Shown in pieces: positions 26,779 to 35,633 of a stretch of DNA of 64,000 bases. The translations under genes were made by a program, and so were the position numbers. Source of the DNA: Meiothermus sp. (lineage in GTDB: Bacteria > Deinococcota > Deinococci > Deinococcales > Thermaceae). Below the pieces are notes generated by a model, which saw nothing but the letters and a program-made list of their open reading frames with translations, searched no databases and was not told the origin of the DNA. Location of the stretch: contig NZ_BPIM01000001.1 of NCBI RefSeq assembly GCF_026004115.1, positions 2,646,501 to 2,710,500 of the forward strand, read 5' to 3'. The number at the start of each line of letters is the position of its first letter. The stretch's first letter is position 1.

Positions 26779-27387
26779 TCAGCGGCGGCGCGGCTTGAGG
26801 GCCTCGAGCCGTTGGCGTAGGCGCTGCATGAGCGCATCGTCCTCGCTGGGGGTTTTGGGAAAGCGGAAGTCTTCGCGCACGTGCAGTTCCAGGCCAGGAG
26901 CCACCTCCAGGCGGTGCCAGCGCAGCTCGGGGATGGGGTCTGGGGTGAGCGCCTCGAAGAGGGGGGTAGGGGAAGCCGTCCGGTACTGCTCCCGCAGCGC
27001 GGATAGGTAGTTCAGGGCAGAGGATGGCGCATTAGCGGTCAGGGCCACCCCCCCTTCGAGCATCGCCAGAAGCTCCGCGTCGCTCTTGCGGCGGGCCAAA
27101 TCGCCGAGGGCGCTGGCCCCATGGCCTTCGGCCATCAGCCGCCGCACCAGCAAAAGCTGCAGCAGGTGCCGCGCCGAATAGCGGGCCTCCCGCCCGGCCC
27201 GCAAGGGCTCATCGAGCATGCCCAACCCCGTATAATGGCGCACCAGACGTGCGGTGACGGCCTCGCGGACCCGCAGGCTGCCGGGATCCTGGGGCAGATA
27301 ACGGGGTAGGCGGGCGTTGGCTTCGCGCACCAAGCTCTCCAAGTCCCACTCTGCGCCACGGTGCAGCAAGACCTCGAGGTCTTCCAT
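26779..27387 (-). CDS. MerR-like transcriptional regulator
   Basis: 202 residues. Residues about 38-90 have a winged-helix of MerR type: VREAVTARLVRHYTGLGMLDEP, then GREARYSARHLLQLLLVRRLMAEG, lining up with the helix-turn-helix and wing. The C-terminal part has no cysteine or other metal-site pattern, so a metal sensor is unlikely. It is followed by the vWA gene and probably regulates its own operon: a perfect inverted repeat (ACAAT-4-ATTGT) lies in the promoter spacer, where MerR proteins bind. The ATG is 6 nt after the -10 hexamer (leaderless type). Confidence 0.75.
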   Translation of the reverse strand: MEDLEVLLHRGAEWDLESLVREANARLPRYLPQDPGSLRVREAVTARLVRHYTGLGMLDEPLRAGREARYSARHLLQLLLVRRLMAEGHGASALGDLARRKSDAELLAMLEGGVALTANAPSSALNYLSALREQYRTASPTPLFEALTPDPIPELRWHRLEVAPGLELHVREDFRFPKTPSEDDALMQRLRQRLEALKPRRR

Positions 27388-27393
27388 ATCCGG

Positions 27394-27422
27394 AGGATAA
27401 CTTTTACAATCAAAATTGTCAA
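27394..27422 (-). promoter_or_regulatory. Promoter and MerR-type operator of the MerR-vWA operon
   Basis: On the minus strand: TTGACA (27422-27417), 17-bp spacer, TATCCT (27399-27394), 6 nt, ATG. Within the spacer lies the dyad ACAAT-CAAA-ATTGT (27406-27419). MerR sites usually sit between -35 and -10, often with longer 19-20 bp spacers; here it is 17. Confidence 0.6.
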
Positions 27423-27510
27423 TGTCATATCAAATGTTAATTTGTGGCGCTAGCTAAAACGTAGACGCTGGTACCTGGCACCCGCGAGCTAGGCTTTTAT
27501 CATATGCAGT

Positions 27511-28235
27511 ATGAACGAGCCAAGAGAAGCGAAAGGTATACCCAGCCCAATACCGTACTTGATGGAAGTACCCGACTTGAGAGCACATAACCGTAGGTAT
27601 GACTGGCGAATGCTGTTCATGCTGGTGCTGATGGGTTTGGGGAGTGGTCGAACGAATATTCTGGCCATAGCCCAGTGGATCGAAGATCAACGGGACTGGC
27701 TGCTGGTGATGGGATTTGGTCGAGGAAAAACAGGCCGGGCACTGCCCGCTCAGGCGACTCTTTATCGGTTCTTGTGGGCCTTGGAGAAAGAAGCAGAGGC
27801 TTTGGAAAGGGCCTTGAAGGCCTGGGTAAAGGATGTGTTGAAGGTGTTGGGTCAAGGCGGTGGGCTCAAAGAGTTGGGTTTGTTGGAGATCAGCCTGGAT
27901 GGTAAACACCTCAAGGGCAGTGCCAGGGGCGGGGTGGGGGATAAGGCCATCGTATTGGTCTCAGCCTATCTGAGCCGGTTGGGTCTAAGCCTGTTGCAAA
28001 GCAAAGCTGTGGGAGATGAGGCGGTAGCCGGACAGCAGTTGATGATGCAGTTGGGGGCTGACTTGTCGGAGATCAGCATCCCTTGGGTGTTGACGGGGGA
28101 TGCCGCCCATACGGAGAGCCAGACCGCCAAAGCCATCTTGCAAAAGGGGGGCACTACTTCCTCGCGCTCAAGAATAACCAGGCCGAGTTGAAGGATTGGG
28201 CTGAACACCATGAGTTCGGAGGTATACCCGTACCG
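27511..28235 (+). pseudogene. ISAs1-family transposase, N-terminal part, frameshifted
   Basis: The start reads VPDLRAHNRRYDWRMLFMLV, the ISAs1 N-terminal domain. DGKHLKGS and LTGDAAHTESQ carry the first two catalytic aspartates. Near 28147 a run of six G appears one base short: restoring one G continues the frame as HYFLALKNNQAELKDWAEH before the sequence diverges near 28210-28235. As it stands the frame ends a few codons later at an early stop. Confidence 0.8.
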
Positions 28236-28731
28236 AACCCCTGGTGAGGCGATGTGGCAGGTAGTCGAGGCCATCCGCAAGAATGGCAATGGTTATAGCC
28301 TCGCAGGCGTGGTGTTCGACAACCAGTTTGCGGGTAAGGCTTACCTCGCCAAGCTCTACCAGCACAACATACCTTTCGTAGCTCGGGCCAGACTGAATCA
28401 AAAGGTCGAACATGCAGGAAACCAACGATCTATCCGAGAACTGGGTGAGCACTATCCACCCGGTAAAGCCCGCTATTACAAGCGTTTTGGCTGGTATGTC
28501 AAACGCATCAAGATCACCTTGGCCGAGGTGGGTCAACTGGATATGCTGCTGATTTGGCTACCCCAGCCAGCAGGTTTCAAGCTGATGGCTCTCTTCTCCA
28601 CCCTGGATGCGGGCATTCAAGAAGTCCTTGCCGCCTGGAAAGCTCGTTGGGATCTGGAGCGGGTGCATCGCCTGCTCAAACAGAACCTGGGTTTATCCAA
28701 ATGCCTCTCTTTTGATGCGATACCCCGTTGA
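28236..28731 (+). pseudogene. Internal fragment of an unrelated transposase inside the ISAs1 element
   Basis: Reads as the middle and C-terminal part of another DDE transposase: VVFDNQFAGKAYLAKLY, FVARARLN, then WKARWDLERVHRLLKQNLGLS, typical of IS4/IS701-like enzymes. It lacks an N-terminal half and has no visible terminal repeats. Its frame opens at an ATG at 28210, which lies in ISAs1-derived sequence. It probably arrived by insertion followed by deletion, or by recombination. Confidence 0.65.
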
Positions 28732-29185
28732 CGATGAACACGCGTACCATCAGGTACGCAGTGGCTCGCTGTGGGTTTGGCGGGTCCGCTCCACCGCTCA
28801 AATCCCGGTCGAGAAAGATTTATCCTTTCCTGGTCTACAACAAATCGTTCAAATCTATCGCCACAAGACCCACAAACGCACCGGTGCCATCTCCGAAGAG
28901 ACTCACCTTGCCGTCACCAACCTAAGCCCTACTCAAGCGGATGCCGCTACCCTGGCCCTCATCAGCCGTAACCATTGGGCTATCGAGAACAAGCTCCACC
29001 ACAAACGGGACTCCGTCCTTGCTGAAGATGCTTGTCGCACCCGCAAAGCTGCCCAAGCCCTGGCGGCTTTGCGCAACCTCCTCCTGGGCTTCCTTCACCA
29101 ACTCAGCAGACCCGTCCTTCGCAGCGTTCGCAGCTTTTCCGTCCAACCCATGCTACTGTTTCGCTGGCTCAATGGTTGTATATGA
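28732..29185 (+). pseudogene. ISAs1-family transposase, C-terminal part
   Basis: Resumes the ISAs1 protein with HAYHQVRSGSLWVWRV, FPGLQQIVQIYRHK and the glutamate motif ISRNHWAIENKLHHKRD, and runs to the natural end near FRWLNGCI, next to the right inverted repeat. It has no start of its own and is in a different frame from the N-terminal part. Confidence 0.75.
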
Positions 29186-29488
29186 TAAAAGCCTGCCCGC
29201 GAGCAGGATTTGGCTTTGGAGTCTGTTGGGAATCTTATGCTAGGGATACGATGAACTCCTACCGAAAGCCCTGCCCCACGACTTTCCTCCCTGGCGGGTG
29301 ATCTGTGCATAGACCCGATGCTGGATTGAGCACCTTTCCTTTGAGAACATCGCGCACGACCTGTGAGCAATCCTGAGATGGCAGATGGAGTAAACGGGCT
29401 TAACCCAGCAGAGGCGATGCTGCGCACCCCGGAGAGCGGGCATCCCTTCTCATACCAGATTCACCGTGCGGCGCTAGATTCCGATGGA

Positions 29489-30037
29489 ATGGGAATGCAC
29501 GGCACTACCATCGTGGCAGTACGTCGAGACGGTGTCACGGCAATCGCGGGCGATGGGCAGGTCACCCTGGGACAGACCATTATGAAGACCGGAGCCGTCA
29601 AAGTGCGCCGTCTGGAACAGGGAGGCGGCATCCTGGTGGGCTTTGCGGGCGCGGTGGCCGACGCCCTGACCCTTCTGGAGAAGTTCGAAGGGGCGCTGTC
29701 GGGGGCCAAGGGCAACTTGCAACGGGCGGCCATCGAGACGGCCAAACTGTGGCGCACCGACCGCGTACTCAGGAACCTCGAGGCCATGCTGGTACTGGCC
29801 GACCGCGACACCCTGCTCTTGCTCTCCGGGAATGGCGAGGTACTGAGCCCGGATGAGCCTGTCATTGCCGTGGGCTCGGGAGGCCCCTACGCCCTTGCAG
29901 CCGCTAAAGCGCTGCTGCGACACTCCAGCCTCCCGGCCCCCGAGATTGCCGAACAGGCCATCCGATTAGCAGGAGAAATCGATCTTTACACCAGTGGACA
30001 GCCCACCCAGGTTTTGAGTGTAGGGGGTGCTCCATGA
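29489..30037 (+). CDS. hslV: HslV (ClpQ) protease subunit
   Basis: About 182 residues. The N-terminus MGMHGTTIVAVRRDGV exposes the threonine nucleophile after removal of the leader; ATG 29489 or 29495 both serve. An ATG at 29363 is in frame but adds 42 residues unlike the family. GDGQVTLG, the Lys in MKTGAVKVRR and GSGGPYALAAAKAL are typical. HslV forms the double-ring threonine peptidase fed by HslU. The stop overlaps the hslU start in ATGA. Between the IS and this start lies ATACCAGATTC (about 29454-29464), identical to a repeat A terminus. Confidence 0.93.
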   Translation: MGMHGTTIVAVRRDGVTAIAGDGQVTLGQTIMKTGAVKVRRLEQGGGILVGFAGAVADALTLLEKFEGALSGAKGNLQRAAIETAKLWRTDRVLRNLEAMLVLADRDTLLLLSGNGEVLSPDEPVIAVGSGGPYALAAAKALLRHSSLPAPEIAEQAIRLAGEIDLYTSGQPTQVLSVGGAP

Positions 30038-31287
30038 ACCTGACCCCAGCCGAGATTGTCCGTGAGCTGGACAAACATATCGTGGGCCAGGCCGCGGCCA
30101 AGCGGGCTGTGGCTGTAGCCCTGCGCAACCGGGTGCGACGAAAGAAGCTCCCGCCCGAACTGGCCCGTGAGGTCATGCCCAAGAACATTCTGATGATTGG
30201 CCCCACCGGGGTGGGCAAGACCGAGATTGCCCGGCGGCTGGCCCGGCTGGCAGGGGCCCCATTCCTCAAAGTCGAGGCCACCAAATTCACCGAGGTAGGT
30301 TATGTGGGGCGCGATGTAGATTCCATTGTGCGCGATCTGGCCGAGGCTTCGTACCAACTGGTCATGCAAGAGATGAAGGCCAAGGTCGAGGGGCGGGCCC
30401 AGAGCATGGCCGAAGAGGAGGTGGCTTCGCTGCTACGGGTGCAGCCCTTTGAGTTGCGGTCAGGCCGCTACAACGACCAACTGGTGGAGATCGAGGTGGC
30501 CGAGGAAGCCAGGCTCCCGATGGTCGGCATGTTTGGCGGTGAGCAGATGCAGGGCCTGCAAGACATGCTCAAAGGCTTGATGCCCCAGCGCAAGGTGCGG
30601 CGCAAGGTGCGGGTCAAGGAGGCCCTGGAAATCCTTAAGAATCAAGAGGCTGAGCGCCTGGTGGACAAAGAAGAAGCCAACCAGGAGGCCCTTCGCCGCG
30701 CCCAAGAAGAGGGCATTGTGTTCATTGACGAGATGGACAAAATCGCCAGGAGTAAAGGGGCCATGAGCGGCCCGGACGTTTCTGGAGAGGGCGTGCAACG
30801 GGATTTGCTCCCCATCGTGGAGGGTACGGTGGTCTCGACCCGCCTGGGGCCGGTCTCGACCGACCATGTGCTTTTCATTGCCGCCGGGGCTTTTCACGTT
30901 TCCAAGCCTTCCGACCTGATCCCCGAATTGCAGGGCCGGTTCCCCATCCGGGTAGAACTCGAGCCCCTGGGGCCGCAAGAGTTTGAGCGAATCCTGCGAG
31001 AACCAGAGAACTCGCTAATCAAACAATACAAAGCTTTGCTCGCAGCCGACGACACCGAGCTGCACTTCACCCCCGAGGCCATTCAGGCGGTGGCGCGGTA
31101 CGCTCACCAAGCTAACCAAGAGTTGGAGGATATTGGCGCCAGGCGGCTTTCCACGGTTTTGGAGCGCCTGCTCGAAGAAGTCTCGTTCCAGACCAACCTG
31201 GGACGGGTTGAAGTGACCAAAGAATATGTGGAAGCAAGGCTCGAGAATGTGCTGGCTTCGCGCGACCTATCCCGCTATATTCTTTGA
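30034..31287 (+). CDS. hslU: HslU (ClpY) AAA+ ATPase
   Basis: 417 residues. Opens with LTPAEIVRELDKHIVGQ (N domain), Walker A GPTGVGKTE near residue 60, the pore motif GYVGRDV, an inserted I-domain of charged helices (about 110-225), Walker B IVFIDEMDKI and sensor regions. The C-terminus ends DLSRYIL, which docks in HslV. It unfolds substrates and passes them into HslV. Shorter than the E. coli protein (443), mainly in the I-domain. Translationally coupled to hslV. Confidence 0.96.
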   Translation: MNLTPAEIVRELDKHIVGQAAAKRAVAVALRNRVRRKKLPPELAREVMPKNILMIGPTGVGKTEIARRLARLAGAPFLKVEATKFTEVGYVGRDVDSIVRDLAEASYQLVMQEMKAKVEGRAQSMAEEEVASLLRVQPFELRSGRYNDQLVEIEVAEEARLPMVGMFGGEQMQGLQDMLKGLMPQRKVRRKVRVKEALEILKNQEAERLVDKEEANQEALRRAQEEGIVFIDEMDKIARSKGAMSGPDVSGEGVQRDLLPIVEGTVVSTRLGPVSTDHVLFIAAGAFHVSKPSDLIPELQGRFPIRVELEPLGPQEFERILREPENSLIKQYKALLAADDTELHFTPEAIQAVARYAHQANQELEDIGARRLSTVLERLLEEVSFQTNLGRVEVTKEYVEARLENVLASRDLSRYIL

Positions 31288-31405
31288 TTCCGGAAGGTGT
31301 TATGAGCTTGAAGACAACAAATCGCGCCGAACCCCCCACCTGTGCAACCTTGCGGGTGCAGATTTATGATTTTCGACTAAACAGGTTGGGGTTTTTTGGA
31401 GGAAG

Positions 31406-32479
31406 ATGATGCGTTTCTGGTTCTTTGTGATGGTGCTGGTAATGGGAAGTGTGTTGGGGCAACAAAACCCCGCCCAGCCGGCCCAGCCCTCACGACCCCA
31501 AACCCAGGCCAGCTTGTGCGCCCTGCTGTACGATGCCGGACGTCCCGAAGCAGCGCTGACGGCCTGTGAGCGGGCGGTCAAAGATGCCCCCAGTGCCGAA
31601 AACCTGTACCTGCTAGCGCGTGTGCAGTCGGAACTCAATCGCTTCACGGCGGCCATAGAAAACCTGCGCCGCTCGATTACCCTGAACAGCAGCTTCATTC
31701 AGTCCTACGTGGCGCTGGCCCAGGTGTATTTGCGGCAGTATCTGCTCTCGGAGAATCGAGACGCTGCCAAAAACCTACTGGATCAAGCTTTGAACGTACT
31801 GCGCGAGGCCGAGCGGGTCAATGCCAAATATGCCCCCATATATGCGACCCGCGGAACCATTCTGGCCTACCAGAACCGGCTCGACCAGGCGGTTGAGTCC
31901 ATCAACCGTTCGCTGACCATCAAAGACGAGCCGGTGGTGCGGGCCTTGCTGGCCGATATCTACATTCGCCAGGGTAAGTGGGATGAGGCCCTCAAGAACT
32001 ACGATGATGCGGTTAAGGCGGCGCCTAAGAATTCAAGTTTGCGGGTCAAGTACGGGAGCTTGCTGTTGCTTCGCGGGAATGTAGACCTGGCTATCGAGCA
32101 TCTGGATCAGGCGGTGGTTCTGGCCCCCGGCAATGCGGAGGCCTGGTTGCGTCGGGGCGATGCCTACTACGAGAAAAAGGACTGGCAGCAGGCGGGTGTT
32201 TCCTATCAACAAACCGTAGCCCTCTCGCCGGTGCGCTTCCCCGATGCCTACATTGGCCTGGGCCAGGTGCTTATAGAGCTCAAAGATTTCCAGAAAGCGC
32301 GCTTTAACTTCACCAAGGCGGTGGCCCTGGAAAGCGATAACCCGGTTTACCGTTTCTGGCTATGTCGGGCTAACGAACTTTTGGGCGACAAAACCGGAGC
32401 CAAAGCCCAGTGTGAGCAGGCCCTCAAACTAAGGCCCGATTTCAAGGAGGCCCAGGAGGTTTTGAATCGCCTCAAGTAA
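31406..32479 (+). CDS. Secreted TPR-repeat protein
   Basis: 357 residues. The start (ATG 31406 or 31409 after TTGGAGGAAG) gives a signal peptide ending near SVLG-QQ, followed by a Pro/Gln/Ala-rich linker. The rest is tetratricopeptide repeats with the usual A/G-Y/A pattern, for example YAPIYATRGTILAYQNRLDQAVE and NAEAWLRRGDAYYEKKDWQQA, about seven to eight units. It probably acts outside the cytoplasmic membrane as a protein-interaction scaffold. Partner unknown. Two cysteines near residues 32 and 45 could form a disulfide. Confidence 0.85.
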   Translation: MMRFWFFVMVLVMGSVLGQQNPAQPAQPSRPQTQASLCALLYDAGRPEAALTACERAVKDAPSAENLYLLARVQSELNRFTAAIENLRRSITLNSSFIQSYVALAQVYLRQYLLSENRDAAKNLLDQALNVLREAERVNAKYAPIYATRGTILAYQNRLDQAVESINRSLTIKDEPVVRALLADIYIRQGKWDEALKNYDDAVKAAPKNSSLRVKYGSLLLLRGNVDLAIEHLDQAVVLAPGNAEAWLRRGDAYYEKKDWQQAGVSYQQTVALSPVRFPDAYIGLGQVLIELKDFQKARFNFTKAVALESDNPVYRFWLCRANELLGDKTGAKAQCEQALKLRPDFKEAQEVLNRLK

Positions 32480-32509
32480 GCCTGTTATAAACAGAAATTG
32501 AATCTTGTA

Positions 32510-32538
32510 TTGCCTAAAAACATAATTTTTTCTATAAT
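32510..32538 (+). promoter_or_regulatory. Near-consensus promoter of nurA-herA (leaderless)
   Basis: TTGCCT, 17-bp AT-rich spacer, TATAAT, then 6 nt to the ATG at 32545. There is no Shine-Dalgarno before the ATG. The transcript is predicted to begin at or next to the start codon. Confidence 0.7.
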
Positions 32539-32544
32539 CACCCC

Positions 32545-33491
32545 ATGCCATGGAAACTAGAAGCCTGGAACCCCGAGTATGCCCTGCCCGAACGAGTGGG
32601 GGGAGAAGATGAGGGGCGTGGCCTCGAGGAAGTCAAAACCCACTATGAAGGCCATTGGATAGCCCGTACCCCTGCAAAGGTGGAGCTCCATAGCTGGCCT
32701 ATTGTGTATCTGGTAGATGGCCGCCAACGGATAGATGCCCAGATTGCCGATTCTAGGGGACGCCGTGCGCTGCTGGCGACCGTGATTGCTGGGGCGGTGC
32801 TGCGCGACGGGGCCGGGATTCGCCCGGTAGGGGAACCCCGGAAGGAACACATCCTGCTGCACAGCGCCGACCTCGAGGAACCCCTGCCTCCTGGCCTCGG
32901 CCACTACCGCCCCATCCAGACCTCCAGGTCTGACCCCGCCAGCCTGCGGGCCAGGGTGACCGAGCAGATGCGGCGCCTGGAAGCCAGCCTGGTGAACGAG
33001 CTCGAGGGGGGCCTGGTGATTGTGGACGGGCAGATATTCCCTGGAGAGCGCCAGCCTACAAAGCACCCGAGCGGATCCTGGGCTATACCAAGACCCAGGC
33101 CGCGACCTACCTGGGGCTCGAGGAACAGGCCTTGCTGCACAACCTGGAACCCCACCAGCGTACCCCGATTTTTTCGATTCCAGGCTATGCCCTGCGCCGC
33201 CCGCTGGATGTTTTTTCCTGGTACGTGCGCCTGCCCCTGGAGCCCAGCGCCCCCTTCTATAGCGGAGCTGCCCTGCTGCGGGTGGAAACCCCCACGTCGG
33301 AGCCCGCCGAGGCCAGCAAGCTGGCCGACTTATCGGTGAACCTCTTTTGTACGCTGGCTTCCTCGCCCGCCCGCGACCCCCGCGCGCCGCAGAACCTGAT
33401 TCCCATTGGGGGCCTCGAGCAGTGGCTGGGCCGGCATCTGGGCCATGGTGAGGTAATCCGACGTAGAATCGTGCAGGCGCTATTTGCTTAG
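32545..33491 (+). pseudogene. nurA: NurA nuclease gene with a single-base frameshift
   Basis: The N-terminal part reads to about residue 167 with the NurA metal motifs VYLVDGRQR (Asp58) and GLVIVDGQ (Asp161). Between about 33040 and 33060 the frame moves by -1 (as if one base were lost). The C-terminal part continues as APERILGYTKTQ, RTPIFSIPGYALRRP and ends VRRIVQALFA-like at 33491. NurA is a 5'-3' nuclease working with HerA in DNA end resection. The predicted intact length is about 315 residues. herA follows 13 bp later with an intact frame, so this is either a sequencing error or a recent mutation. Confidence 0.8.
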
Positions 33492-33504
33492 GCAGGAGGC
33501 AGGT

Positions 33505-35274
33505 GTGAGACAGGTGGGAATGGTACTGGGCAGCCGCGAAGCCGCTGCGCTGGATTTCTGGGTAGCGGTCGAGGAAGGGCAGTATTTGCGCCTCGACGAC
33601 CTGGTGTATGTGGAGTTTCGCCACCCCGATCCACAAAAAGGTGACCCCAACGGCAACGTGCGCTACTACGGCATGGTGGATCAGGTCATCAAGCTCTACG
33701 AGGGGGCACAGTTCGATACAGATGTGTTTCTGGCCCGGCGCGACCTGCTGCCGGTGAGCCTCTCCTACGCTGCGCACGTTCAGGTGACCCGGCTCATGCC
33801 GGAAGAATACCTGCCCCCCGACCCCGGTTCGCGGGTCTATTTGGCCCAGGAGGAGGCCCTGGGGATGGCGCTCTACTACGACCGTATGCAAGACCAGCGG
33901 CTGCCTGTGGGCATCCTCAAGAACGGCGAGGTGGCCTACATCAACTTCGAGTTTCTCAACGGCTTCAAAGGCGGACACGTCAACATCTCGGGGGTCTCCG
34001 GTGTGGCGGCCAAGACCAGCTACGCCACTTTTTTGCTGCACAGCCTGTTTCAGTCGCCCGCCAACCGCCAGAAGGCCAACACCAAGGCCCTTATTTTCAA
34101 CGTAAAAGGCGAAGACCTCTTCTACCTGGACAAAGACAACAACGGCCTGAACGATGAGGCGCGGGAAGCCTATCGCAAGCTGGGGCTGCCGGCCAGCGCC
34201 TTCCAGAGCGTGGCTTTCCTGGCCCCACCCCGCAAAACGCCGGGCGACATCCTGGCCGATGTGAGCCGCCCCGACGCCAGCGCCTACTACTGGGATCTGG
34301 TGCAGTTCTGCCGGGAGGGGCTGCTGCCTTTTTTGTTCACCGACCGGGGGGCCATGAGCAACTTGGGCTTCCTGATTGACCAGGTGAGTGAGCGCCTGCG
34401 CCGTCTGGTGGGGGATGAGCGGGACAGGGATAGCCAGAAAGGCCCCCACGTGGTGGTAGATGACTGGGCCGATGAGCTATCGGCCATGGAGGCCAATGTG
34501 AAGTTTGGTGAGCTGGGCAAAATCAGATTGACCACCTTTGCCCAGCTGGTGCGCTACATCGAGTTCAAGCTCCTGGGTCCCGAATCTGCCGAGGAGGACG
34601 AGAAACCGAAAGGTGACCCTCGCTGGACAGCCCGGCAGGCCAGGGGCACCCTCGAGGCCTTTGTGCGCCGGCTGCGGGCTTCTATCGGGAATGTGGAGCA
34701 CCTGATTCGGGGGGACAAGCCCGGCTATCCCCCCAACCCGCTGGGCAGCCAGGCCCAGGTCAGCGTGGTGGATATACACCAGTTGTCGGCCCAGGGGCAG
34801 ATGTTTGTGGTGGGCTCCATTCTGCGCGAGGTGTTTGGCCGTAAGGAGCGGGGCGATTACGCGGGGCGGGTGTTTGTGGTGCTGGACGAGCTAAACAAAT
34901 ACGCCCCGCGCGATGGCGAAAGCCCCATCAAGGACATCCTGCTCGACATCGCCGAGCGCGGGCGCAGCCTGGGGGTCATCCTGATTGGGGCCCAGCAGAC
35001 CGCCTCGGAGGTGGAAAGCCGGGTAGTGGGCAACGCGGCCATCCGGGTGGTGGGCCGCCTGGATGCGGCCGAGGCCGAGCGCCCCGAGTACCGCTACCTG
35101 CCCGCTTCCTTCCGCCAGCGGGCCGTCATCTTGCCGCAGGGAACCATGATTCTCCACCAGCCCGAGGTGCCGGTTCCACTGGCCCTTACCTTCCCGCTGC
35201 CGGCCTGGGCCATGAAAAAAGACGAGGTTAGAGAAGATGTCTCGGCAGTGACCATATCCAAGCTGATTGATTAG
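33505..35274 (+). CDS. herA: HerA-like DNA translocase ATPase
   Basis: 589 residues from GTG 33505, preceded by AGGAGG. The N-terminal beta-rich HAS-barrel region (about 1-100) is followed by Walker A GVSGVAAKTS with Lys170, later the Walker B stretch VFVVLDELNKYAP and the LIGAQQTAS sensor segment of the FtsK/HerA superfamily. HerA forms a hexamer that threads DNA to NurA and is found in archaea and in thermophilic and Deinococcus-type bacteria. In the same operon as nurA. Frame intact along its whole length. Confidence 0.92.
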   Translation: MRQVGMVLGSREAAALDFWVAVEEGQYLRLDDLVYVEFRHPDPQKGDPNGNVRYYGMVDQVIKLYEGAQFDTDVFLARRDLLPVSLSYAAHVQVTRLMPEEYLPPDPGSRVYLAQEEALGMALYYDRMQDQRLPVGILKNGEVAYINFEFLNGFKGGHVNISGVSGVAAKTSYATFLLHSLFQSPANRQKANTKALIFNVKGEDLFYLDKDNNGLNDEAREAYRKLGLPASAFQSVAFLAPPRKTPGDILADVSRPDASAYYWDLVQFCREGLLPFLFTDRGAMSNLGFLIDQVSERLRRLVGDERDRDSQKGPHVVVDDWADELSAMEANVKFGELGKIRLTTFAQLVRYIEFKLLGPESAEEDEKPKGDPRWTARQARGTLEAFVRRLRASIGNVEHLIRGDKPGYPPNPLGSQAQVSVVDIHQLSAQGQMFVVGSILREVFGRKERGDYAGRVFVVLDELNKYAPRDGESPIKDILLDIAERGRSLGVILIGAQQTASEVESRVVGNAAIRVVGRLDAAEAERPEYRYLPASFRQRAVILPQGTMILHQPEVPVPLALTFPLPAWAMKKDEVREDVSAVTISKLID

Positions 35275-35633
35275 GGTGTCGGTAGCCCTGGGTGTTTCAG
35301 GAAATAACCCTGGGGTGAGGCGAGTATGAACATCATCTGGGAGGCGAGGGGGTGGCCGTTAGGCCATAGCCGCTATGTGGCTGGGCTGGGTTTTCTAACC
35401 CCATATCCCTCATATCCCTCGGATCAAAGCGCAAACCGCCCCGAGTGGTCAGGTAACCAGGAAATCGGTATGCACGACGATCCCCTTAAATGAGCCGCAC
35501 ATCGCAAATATGAGCAATCAACGTGCTCCAAAATATGCCGCAAAACAAGTTAGCCGTGCACTAGACTGCTGGAAACGGTGAAAAAGTCTATAGCCAACTA
35601 GCTTATGGATCCTGGCCATATAGCCCTCAACCC
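35275..35633. other. 359-bp non-coding gap with a repeat C copy
   Basis: No gene was found between herA and aat. It contains repeat C copy 1 (35491-35560). CCCTGGGT and ACCCTGGGG near its start could pair weakly. Nothing else is recognisable. Confidence 0.6.
35491..35560 (+). repeat. Repeat C copy 1 (70 bp)
   Basis: TGAGCCGCACATCGCAA to GTTAGCCGTGCA. Matches 53045-53114 along the full length with scattered substitutions, and the split copy at 20871-21140 in inverted orientation. Confidence 0.8.

Larger units (their letters stand above)
27480..29205 (+). mobile_element. Decayed ISAs1-family insertion sequence containing foreign transposase sequence
   Basis: Ends share the inverted core AGGCTTTTATCATAT (27491-27505 and, inverted, about 29180-29194), extended by imperfect CYCGCGRGC. 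Inside are an ISAs1 transposase 5' part, a piece of another transposase and an ISAs1 3' part. No target duplication is evident. Not autonomous in this state. Confidence 0.75.

Noticed and set aside
29363-29488. In-frame N-terminal extension of HslV from the ATG at 29363
   Set aside because: It would place 42 residues before the catalytic threonine, contrary to the family, and contains repeat-like DNA.
32557-34449. Very long minus-strand open frame opposite nurA-herA (630 codons)
   Set aside because: Antisense shadow of GC-rich coding DNA; the plus-strand proteins have clear motifs and a good promoter.
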